Source: DASYSL01 sp036003365
Lineage (GTDB): Bacteria; Eisenbacteria; RBG-16-71-46; DASYSL01
NCBI GenBank assembly: GCA_036003365.1
Contig: DASYSL010000038.1
Location: 1 to 8,176 of the forward strand
Direction of reading: 5' to 3'
Length of the DNA stretch: 8,176 bases
Part shown: positions 1 to 5,897 of the stretch, in pieces
How positions within the stretch are numbered: position 1 is the stretch's first letter
Layout: every line of letters begins with the position of its first letter
Translations under genes and position numbers: made by a program
Notes under the pieces: generated by a model
Databases searched by the model: none
The model's input: only the letters and a program-made list of their open reading frames with translations
Told to the model about the DNA's origin: nothing

Positions 1-328
1 CGAAGGGGAAACTCCACAAATAGCCGGCCGTAGGGCCCATCAAGTGTACGACACCGGCGGCGCCGCCAGCGAACACGGGCAGGCCGCACGCGCCCTCGGC
101 CAGATACAACCCAAGCGACAACGCCCCACGCCGCCAGCCGAGCGAAGCGCCGACGAGCAGCACGCCCAGCGTCTGCCCCGTGATCGGCACTGGCGTCCAA
201 GACAAAGGAATCGCGATCTGCGCCGCCACCGCCACGACGAGGGAGCCGAGCCCGATGAGCACGAGATTCAGCTCGCGCCGCCGGGTGATCGAGGGATTCT
301 GCAGCGTGAGCGTGTCCGCCAACGTCAT
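1..328 (-). CDS. bioY: BioY biotin transporter, substrate-binding S component (3' end cut by window edge)
   Basis: BioY is the membrane S component that binds biotin, alone or with an energy-coupling (ECF) module. The window holds the first 109 residues, starting MTLADTLTLQNPS; the C-terminal part lies beyond base 1. Family landmarks are a hydrophobic first helix (about residues 21-41), the signature PVPITGQTLGVLLVGASLGW (47-66), then LYLAEGACGLPVFAGG (74-89) and the conserved GPTAGYLWSFP (98-108). The ATG at 328-326 is chosen because GGAGG (334-338 on the complement) lies 5 nt upstream. That ribosome site directly follows the TGA of the aldehyde dehydrogenase gene, so the two genes are 10 bp apart and probably co-transcribed and translationally coupled. 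No biotin operator or riboswitch is visible. Family assignment is firm. Whether ECF ATPase genes follow cannot be seen. Confidence 0.93.
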   Translation of the reverse strand, partial: MTLADTLTLQNPSITRRRELNLVLIGLGSLVVAVAAQIAIPLSWTPVPITGQTLGVLLVGASLGWRRGALSLGLYLAEGACGLPVFAGGAAGVVHLMGPTAGYLWSFPF

Positions 329-338
329 GTCGGCCTCC

Positions 339-1970
339 TCAAACGATCCGGAAGTAATCCACGAGCACGCAGCGGCGCTTGCGCGTGAACGAGCGCGCCG
401 TGGTCATGCCCTCGCCGGTGGGCGAAGCGATGGTGAACGAGGTCGGACCCTCGCCGCCCATGCCGAGCCCCGCGTAGTTGGGCGCGTTCTTGATGAAGAT
501 CGAGCAGTCCATCATGCGAGCCATGCGCGACAGATGCTCCACGTTCTTGGAGTAGATGCTGGCCGTGTGGCGGAAGCCGTGCTCGGCGGCCACCGCCCAC
601 TCCATGGCCTTCTCGGCGCTCTCGACGCGGGCCACGCCCATCACTGGCATGAGCAACTCGGTCCAGATGAAGGGATGGTCCGGCGGCACCTCGGCGATCA
701 CCAGGCGAATCTCCGGCCCAACTTCGATGCCGATCTGCTTCAGGATCACCGCGGCATCGCGGCCCACCAGCTTGCGATTGGTGACCGAATGCTTGCGCGC
801 GCCGTTGTCCTTCTCGAGCACCAGCTTGCGCAGCTCGTCGATCTTGGGGCCGGTGACCTCGTAGGCGCCGTGCTTGAGCATCGAGGCTTTCAAAGCGTCG
901 GCGGCGCGCTCGACCACGAACACTTCCTTCTCGTCGGTGCAGATGACGTTGTTGTCGAGCGACGCCCCGCGCACGATGTCGCGCCCGGCGGCGATGAGAT
1001 CCGCGGTTTCGTCCACGACCACCGGCGGATTGCCCGGGCCCGCGGCGATCACCTTCTTGCCCGAAGCCATCGCTTCCTTCACCACCCCGGGGCCACCGGT
1101 GACGACGAGAAGGCGCGTTTTGGGATGGCGCATCATGGCCTGCGCCGATTCGATGGTGGGCTCGGCGATCGTGGCGATCATGTTCTCCGGCCCGCCGGCT
1201 TCGACCACCGCCTCGTTGAACAACGAGATCGTCGTCTGGCACACACCCTTGGCCGACGGATGCACGGCGAAGACGATGGCGTTGCCGCCCGCCATCATGC
1301 CGATGCCGTTGTTGATGATGGTCTCGCTCGGATTGGTCGACGGCCCGGCGGCGCCGATCACGCCGTACGGCGCCCACTCGGTGAGCGTGAGCCCGTGGTC
1401 GCCGGTGAAGACATGAGGCTCGAGATCCTCGATGCCCGGCGTCTGATTGATCACGAGCAGGTTCTTCTGGATCTTGTCTTCGACGCGGCCCATGCCGGTC
1501 TCGCTCTTCGCGAGCTGGGCCAGCAATTCCACGTTGTCGCGCAGCTTGCGGCGCACGTTCTCGATGGCCGCCGCGCGCGTGAGCAAGGGCAGAGCGACGA
1601 GCTGCTTGTGCGCCTGCTCGGCGGCGCGCACCGCGGCTTCCAGATCGGTGAAGATGCCGCGCGCTTGGCGGGGGCCGAGATTGCGCTCGCGCGACTTGCC
1701 GTCGGCGACCGCCGCGCGCGCCGATCCCCAGCGCGCCACGTGCGCCCCGCTGCCGGGCGAGCCCGGCCCCACGCCGTACGAGCCGGCGAACCCGGCGCCG
1801 TATCCGCCCGGGCGCACCGGCAGGTTCCCGTATTCGAGATGGGGCTGTGACGAAGCCGCCGCATTGGAGCGCGCCTCGGCCGCGGCCTCCTTGGGCACGA
1901 GCCCCTTGGTCTCCAGCTCGCGCGTGACCTCGGCGATGACGGATCGAATCTGTTCCTGAGTCGGTTCCAT
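339..1970 (-). CDS. CoA-acylating aldehyde dehydrogenase, EutE/PduP family
   Basis: This 543-residue enzyme should oxidise an aldehyde (acetaldehyde or propionaldehyde) to acyl-CoA with NAD+ and CoA. The ALDH domain runs from about residue 105 to the end. The nucleotide-binding region has TGGPGVVKEA (291-300), then AAGPGNPPVVVDETAD (309-324). The catalytic cysteine is Cys344 in LDNNVICTDEKEV. The C-terminal TGEGMTTARSFTRKRRC (518-534) is typical of EutE/PduP. The protein is longer than the usual 460-470 residues because of its N-terminus: a predicted amphipathic helix (MEPTQEQIRSVIAEVTRELE, 1-20) and an Ala/Gly/Pro-rich linker (about 25-100). In bacterial microcompartments such a helix targets the enzyme to the shell; that role is inferred here. 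The ATG at 1970 has GAGG 6 nt upstream. The same frame is open further upstream but would overlap the 3' end of the preceding gene. bioY follows after 10 bp. Ethanolamine, propanediol or sugar-derived lactaldehyde pathways are all possible. Confidence 0.93.
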   Translation of the reverse strand: MEPTQEQIRSVIAEVTRELETKGLVPKEAAAEARSNAAASSQPHLEYGNLPVRPGGYGAGFAGSYGVGPGSPGSGAHVARWGSARAAVADGKSRERNLGPRQARGIFTDLEAAVRAAEQAHKQLVALPLLTRAAAIENVRRKLRDNVELLAQLAKSETGMGRVEDKIQKNLLVINQTPGIEDLEPHVFTGDHGLTLTEWAPYGVIGAAGPSTNPSETIINNGIGMMAGGNAIVFAVHPSAKGVCQTTISLFNEAVVEAGGPENMIATIAEPTIESAQAMMRHPKTRLLVVTGGPGVVKEAMASGKKVIAAGPGNPPVVVDETADLIAAGRDIVRGASLDNNVICTDEKEVFVVERAADALKASMLKHGAYEVTGPKIDELRKLVLEKDNGARKHSVTNRKLVGRDAAVILKQIGIEVGPEIRLVIAEVPPDHPFIWTELLMPVMGVARVESAEKAMEWAVAAEHGFRHTASIYSKNVEHLSRMARMMDCSIFIKNAPNYAGLGMGGEGPTSFTIASPTGEGMTTARSFTRKRRCVLVDYFRIV

Positions 1971-1980
1971 GACCTGCCTC

Positions 1981-2013
1981 GAGAGAAACGGAAGAGAAAA
2001 CGAGAGAGGAGAG
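1981..2013 (-). other. Polypyrimidine tract in the leader of the aldehyde dehydrogenase gene
   Basis: On the coding (minus) strand 31 of 33 bases are C or T; the only interruptions are opposite c1989 and c2001. It lies between the hairpin at 2015-2044 and the ribosome site of the dehydrogenase, and includes a TTTT run. Together with the hairpin it could act as an imperfect terminator, a Rho-loading region or an mRNA stability element. The base composition is seen directly; the function is inferred. Confidence 0.45.
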
Positions 2014-2014
2014 C

Positions 2015-2044
2015 GTGCGTAGTCTCCCCGAGGAGACCGCGCAC
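2015..2044 (-). terminator. Hairpin between the repeat-protein and aldehyde dehydrogenase genes (possible terminator or attenuator)
   Basis: The complement reads GTGCG, CG, GTCTCC, TCGG, GGAGAC, TA, CGCAC. This gives a perfect 6-bp inner stem closed by a 4-nt loop (arms 2022-2027 and 2032-2037), a 2x2 internal loop, and a perfect 5-bp outer stem (arms 2015-2019 and 2040-2044). It starts about 25 nt after the TAA of the repeat-protein gene. No pure T-run follows directly; the downstream sequence is CT-rich with one TTTT. It may terminate, attenuate or mark an RNA-processing site. Structure is strong; the terminator role is uncertain. Confidence 0.5.
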
Positions 2045-2068
2045 CGCAAGGTGGGAGTGAGGAAAAGC

Positions 2069-3811
2069 TTAGGGTAGGAAAACCACCGGCTTGGACACGT
2101 GCTCGCCGCCGGATTCGAGGCGCGCCAGATAGAAGCCGGCGCCCACGCGGGCCCCGTTGGCGTCCAAGCCATCCCATTCGAGGCTGTGCGGCCCGGCCGT
2201 GAAGGCGCCGCTCGCCAGCTCGCGAACCAAGCGGCCCGAGGGGCTCACGATCTGCAGGCGCACCACACCGGCCTGGGCGAGACGGAAGTCGAAGCGCGCT
2301 GCGCCGCGAGTGGGATTGGGTTCTGGGGCCGCGAGTGCGATGCCGCGGCCGGACGCGAGGCCATCCACCGACACCGCCTGACCACCGGCGCCGAAACGCT
2401 GCGCGTAGACGTTGCAGTCGGTCATGTTGCGCGCGTCGTGCCACACCACCACGCAGGAGCTGCCGCCGTCGTTGGCGACGACGGGCGAGTAGTGCGGGCC
2501 GAGCACGCCGGAGGAGGTCATGGACGTGCCGTCGGCCACCCAGCCCGCGGCGATGGCGCCGCTGGAGAGCACGTGCTGCGCGTAGGCCTTGGCGACGTCA
2601 CTGACGAAACAGATGCCGCCGCCGAGGTTGTCCCAGCACACGTAGGCGCCGCCCAAGCCGTCGCTCGCGCTCCACGCCGTCGTGTCGCCGGCTTTTCGTC
2701 CCACGCGCACGCCATTGGCCGCCCACGAGGTGGCGCCGGCGCTCGTCACCTTCTGCGCGTAGACGTCGCCCGGATCCGCGGCCCGCAGGTCGACCCACGC
2801 GATCACGTAGTCGCTGGCTCCCCCGAGCGTGATCGAAGGCCACTCCTGCCTCGCGGGGTCGCTGCAAACGACGATGCCATTGGCGGCCCACTGCACCGCG
2901 CCGGTGACATCGACGCGCTGCGCGTAGATGTTCTCGTTGCCCGAGCGCGCGTCGTCCCAGGTCACGACCATCCCGCCCGAACCATCCGGGCCGATCTGCG
3001 TGCCGTAGCGATAGGCCGCCAGGCTGTCGCACAGGACGAGCCCCGTGGAATCGAACTGCGCCACGCCGGCCGCGCTCACGTGCTGAACGACGATGCGCTG
3101 CTCGTCGTCATCCCACGTCGCCCACGCGCCGCCCGCGCCGTCGGAAACCGCCTGCGCGGCGAGCTGCAGGCCGTAACGCTTGCACAGCGGAACGCCGTTC
3201 GTGCGCCACTGCGGCACGCCGCTGCCGTTCACGCGCTGCGCGTAGATGTCCTCGGCGATGCCGGTCGACGTATCGCGCGCGTCTTCCCACACCACGATCG
3301 CGCCGCCCGCATCGTCGGAGACGACGCTCGGCGCCCCGGCGCCGTAACCGGAATCGACGAGCGCGACGCCGCCGGCAGGCCACTGCGGATCGACCTGGCC
3401 CGCGAGCGTGATGCGCTGCACGTGGATCACCGAGCTGGGCTCGGCGCGCGCATCGATCCACGCGATGATGAATCCGCCATTGCCGTCGGCGATCATCGAC
3501 TTGGGCGAAAGCGCATAGCTGCCGGACACGCTGGCCCGAAGGCTCACGCCGCCGGCTTGCCACAAGCGCGCGCCGGCGTTCGAGAGTCGCTGCACGAAGA
3601 TGTCGATCAGCGTGTCGGAGCGGTCGTCCTGCCACGCCACGATCGTGCCGCCCGTGCCGTCGGCCACCACGGTGGGCCCGCTCTGCGTGCCGGCGGAATC
3701 GCACACCACGGTACCGTCGGTCGCCCACTGGGCGTGGGCGAGCGCGGGACTCATGAAGAGCAGAGGAATGGAAACGAGAGAGGCAATCCATTGCCCTCGG
3801 ACACGCCGCAT
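2069..3811 (-). CDS. Exported eight-repeat, probably beta-propeller protein with FlgD-like C-terminal domain
   Basis: No specific function is recognised. The 580-residue product has a Sec signal peptide (charged MRRVRGQ, hydrophobic 9-22, likely cleavage at AHA/Q, 27/28). Residues 29-477 hold eight units of about 50-60 residues. Each begins W-x-x-x-G-V-x-V-C, continues with D-G-x-G-G-x-I-V-x-W-x-D-x-R, and ends near I-Y-A-Q-R-V-x-x-x-G; good examples are SDDAGGAIVVWEDARD (165-180) and ENIYAQRVDVTGAVQW (293-308). Eight sheet-like units suggest a beta-propeller, but no catalytic motif is evident. Residues 490-580 form a FlgD-Ig/T9SS-like module (PEPNPTRGAARFDFR ... SLEWDGLDANGARVGAGFYL ... KPVVFLP), which may be structural or a sorting signal. 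The ATG at 3811 has GAGGG 6 nt upstream. The gene lies 84 bp after the protease gene, with a similar C-terminal module, so both probably act at the cell surface or outside. A long open frame on the opposite strand is a high-GC shadow. Confidence 0.88.
   Translation of the reverse strand: MRRVRGQWIASLVSIPLLFMSPALAHAQWATDGTVVCDSAGTQSGPTVVADGTGGTIVAWQDDRSDTLIDIFVQRLSNAGARLWQAGGVSLRASVSGSYALSPKSMIADGNGGFIIAWIDARAEPSSVIHVQRITLAGQVDPQWPAGGVALVDSGYGAGAPSVVSDDAGGAIVVWEDARDTSTGIAEDIYAQRVNGSGVPQWRTNGVPLCKRYGLQLAAQAVSDGAGGAWATWDDDEQRIVVQHVSAAGVAQFDSTGLVLCDSLAAYRYGTQIGPDGSGGMVVTWDDARSGNENIYAQRVDVTGAVQWAANGIVVCSDPARQEWPSITLGGASDYVIAWVDLRAADPGDVYAQKVTSAGATSWAANGVRVGRKAGDTTAWSASDGLGGAYVCWDNLGGGICFVSDVAKAYAQHVLSSGAIAAGWVADGTSMTSSGVLGPHYSPVVANDGGSSCVVVWHDARNMTDCNVYAQRFGAGGQAVSVDGLASGRGIALAAPEPNPTRGAARFDFRLAQAGVVRLQIVSPSGRLVRELASGAFTAGPHSLEWDGLDANGARVGAGFYLARLESGGEHVSKPVVFLP
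2381..3727 (-). repeat. Eight tandem protein-level repeats inside the exported protein
   Basis: By eye the units start at residues 29, 84, 144, 202, 253, 308, 363 and 424, so they are 51-61 residues long. Conserved positions are a starting aromatic (W, once F), a Gly five residues later (four in the third, sixth and other variants by eye), the GG before the central strand, the W-x-D-x-R turn and the A-Q-R/H/K near the end. DNA identity is mostly eroded. The segment encoding Y-A-Q-R-V keeps an identical 19-mer, acgcgctgcgcgtagatgt, at 2913-2931 and 3231-3249. The seventh unit is the most divergent, with an inserted Cys-containing turn (about residues 395-405). Confidence 0.75.
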
Positions 3812-3895
3812 CGGGAACCCTCGTGGGTACGGTGTTCGAGGCTCAGGGCCCGGTCAGGATATCGCTCCTCGAGGCCCCTGGCGAGGCCATGCAAG

Positions 3896-5791
3896 CTATG
3901 GACCGAGGACGACGACCTTCTGGATGGCGTGGTTCTGGTCGGCGCGAAGATCGAGGAAATAAAGGCCGGACGCGGTCGTGCGTCCTGCACTCTGCAAGTC
4001 CCAAATCACGCGCTGCTCGCCGGCCGAAGCCGGGCCGTCGCGCAGTACGTCGACCAGGCGCCCACGCGCGTCGAGCACGCGCGCCGTGAAACGCTGCGCT
4101 GGCGAGCCCAGCCTGAGCACCGATTGCACCTTGCCCGCGAAGGCCGGATTGGGGGTGGGCGCGCCCACGATCCAGGCGCCCGGCGGCAGGGCCTTCGGGT
4201 CGTACAACGTGACGAGCGGACGATCGCGCACCGAGCTCACGCCGCCCACCACGGTGAAGCGCATGAGCCCGTGCCCCTCGAGCGGCGGAATGATGAAGCG
4301 CGCGTGCCCTTGAGCGTCGGTCGCCGCGACGGGGTAATAAATGCCGGCCGGCACCACATCCGTCACCTGCGGCCCTTGGACGAGCCATTCGGCCTTGGCG
4401 TAGAGATCTCCCGGCTCCATGCCGGCGATGGGCCGCCCGCGCCGGTCGGCGATGGTGACTTCGATAGAGAACGAATGCGAGATGCCGTCCTGCACGATCA
4501 CCGTGTCGTCCGAGGCTCTCGCCGAGCCGAACGTCGGATAGATCCACGACGCCCCCTGGCGCTCCCCTTCCGCAAGGCCGCGCCGCATCTCGCCCGGCAC
4601 CTGGAAGGCGAGCATGAGGAAGCCCGGCTCCTGCACGTGGCCGAGACGGAACCAGTGGCCGAACTCGTGGCGCATCGTGGTGTGCAGATCGAACGTGTTG
4701 AACGCGGGCGGCGTGGAGATGGACCACGCTTGATCGCCGTTCACCTCGACATCCACTTCCTGGCGCTCACCGGACAACGAGTCGATGCCCGACCACGTCA
4801 CCGCGAGCCATGCCGGGCTGTGCGGCCACGGCGACGTCCAACCCACCGTGTTGACCTCATCCTTGTCGCGGCCCGCGAGGTGGCTCGTGAAGCCCTGGTA
4901 CTCGAAGCGCATGTAGCTGTTGGGCGCCTGATTCCACAGGTCCGCCGCGCTGGACACGAGATCCGCGATCTCGTCGGCGGGCCACGGGAATCCGCTCGGA
5001 TTGACGTAGTAGCGAACGGGAAGGTTGGCCTCGGACCACGAGTCCCCGGCGTACTGGAAGAGCACGTGATAGTCGGCGCCGCCGCTGTACTCTTCGCCGT
5101 CGCTCCAGCCACCGGACTCCGTCCACACCTTGACCGAGCCGCTCAGCACCTGCGGCACGCCCTCGATGCCGGGCTTGGGCACCAGACACTGAATGAGCGT
5201 GTCGGACCACGAGAGCACGGTCGCCGGCACGTGCACGAAGAGGCCCTGGAAGAAGATGCCGCTCGATCCCTGGACGTCGCCGAACTTCTCTCCGCGCACG
5301 TCGACTTCGATCAGATCATCGGCGACCGCGGGGCCGGACTCGGGCGTGACGACCTCGACCGCGGGCACGAGCGAGACTTGGGCGAGCGCCGAGGTGGCGG
5401 GAATGCCGGCGTCGGGGACGAGCTGCACGGCTTCCTTGCCGCCCGCCGGGCGGCTGCCGCGAGGCGTGTCCTCGAGGCGCACGCGCACGCGCTGGCCCAC
5501 GATGAAGCTCGCCTCCTCGTCGACCGTCCAGATCAAGCCGTTCTTACGCCCGCCGAGAATGGTGAACCGGGTGCCGGTGTCGAGCGTGACGTCGGTGACG
5601 GGATAGCCGAGATCGTCGATCCGGGGATCGAGGCGGACGACGCGTCCCTCGACCATACGCGTGGGGGTGGCGGCCGAGAGGGCCCTCAAGCTGGCCCGCG
5701 CCTCGCGCGCGGGCGCCCAGGCCAGAAGGACGAGGGCGGCGAGAACCGACGCGCCGATTCGACCCACCTGGGAATTCCACGAGGACAACAT
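3896..5791 (-). CDS. Exported matrixin-like zinc metalloprotease with IPT/TIG, Ig-like and FlgD-like domains
   Basis: This 631-residue product is a probable secreted or surface metzincin-type protease. A signal peptide is followed by likely cleavage at ARA/S (33/34). In order: a small beta-rich domain of unknown type (about 44-125); an IPT/TIG-like domain starting VEVVTPESGPAVADD (about 144-245); a matrixin-like domain (about 255-422); an Ig-like segment (about 428-530); and a FlgD-like C-terminal module (about 543-631, with APTPNPAFAGKVQ and QKVVVLGP). The zinc motif HEFGHWFRLGH (375-385) keeps His375, Glu376, His379 and His385. A candidate Met-turn, GFLMLAF (Met393), is followed by GLAEGERQGASWIYP (405-419), as in matrixins. 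The usual Gly at motif position 8 is Arg382. The ATG at 5791 has AGGAG (5801-5805, complement) 9 nt upstream. The substrate is unknown, and activity is uncertain because of the Gly change. Confidence 0.88.
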   Translation of the reverse strand: MLSSWNSQVGRIGASVLAALVLLAWAPAREARASLRALSAATPTRMVEGRVVRLDPRIDDLGYPVTDVTLDTGTRFTILGGRKNGLIWTVDEEASFIVGQRVRVRLEDTPRGSRPAGGKEAVQLVPDAGIPATSALAQVSLVPAVEVVTPESGPAVADDLIEVDVRGEKFGDVQGSSGIFFQGLFVHVPATVLSWSDTLIQCLVPKPGIEGVPQVLSGSVKVWTESGGWSDGEEYSGGADYHVLFQYAGDSWSEANLPVRYYVNPSGFPWPADEIADLVSSAADLWNQAPNSYMRFEYQGFTSHLAGRDKDEVNTVGWTSPWPHSPAWLAVTWSGIDSLSGERQEVDVEVNGDQAWSISTPPAFNTFDLHTTMRHEFGHWFRLGHVQEPGFLMLAFQVPGEMRRGLAEGERQGASWIYPTFGSARASDDTVIVQDGISHSFSIEVTIADRRGRPIAGMEPGDLYAKAEWLVQGPQVTDVVPAGIYYPVAATDAQGHARFIIPPLEGHGLMRFTVVGGVSSVRDRPLVTLYDPKALPPGAWIVGAPTPNPAFAGKVQSVLRLGSPAQRFTARVLDARGRLVDVLRDGPASAGEQRVIWDLQSAGRTTASGLYFLDLRADQNHAIQKVVVLGP

Positions 5792-5869
5792 GAAGCGCCG
5801 CTCCTGGGGCCCGCGGAGAGCCTTCCGCGAGCGCCTAATCCAGGAGTCTACACCAGTTGGACGCTCCGG

Positions 5870-5897
5870 ATTACAGACCTCTTGCCTGGGCGAGCAA
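5870..5897 (-). promoter_or_regulatory. Possible sigma70-type promoter for the metalloprotease gene
   Basis: The complement holds TTGCTC (5892-5897), a 16-bp spacer and TGTAAT (5870-5875, five of six consensus bases). It overlaps the last codons and TAA of the nuclease gene, and transcription would start about 70 bp before the protease ATG. It is a weak match found by eye in high-GC DNA, so chance is possible. Confidence 0.3.

Noticed and set aside
180..1850. A 556-codon open frame on the plus strand opposite the aldehyde dehydrogenase
   Set aside because: Low-complexity Arg/His/Ala-rich product with no domain; the minus strand encodes a clearly conserved dehydrogenase.
325..2172. A 615-codon minus-strand frame overlapping the dehydrogenase in another reading frame
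   Set aside because: The product is Arg-rich with no family features, and the conserved catalytic motifs are in the other frame.
1971..2444. Upstream extension of the dehydrogenase by 158 codons in the same frame
   Set aside because: It would cross the hairpin gap and overlap the conserved C-terminal module of the preceding gene. The ATG at 1970 has a GAGG site at good spacing and starts a sensible helix.
3812..3895. A terminator in the gap between the protease and the repeat-protein genes
   Set aside because: Only short GC palindromes (such as CCTCGAGG) occur, with no extended stem and no T-run; the gap otherwise holds only the GAGGG ribosome site.
5847..5852. TAGACT on the minus strand upstream of the protease gene as a -10 box
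   Set aside because: It matches the box before the carboxypeptidase gene, but no -35-like hexamer lies at suitable distance and the start codon is 55 bp away; a single hexamer is weak evidence.
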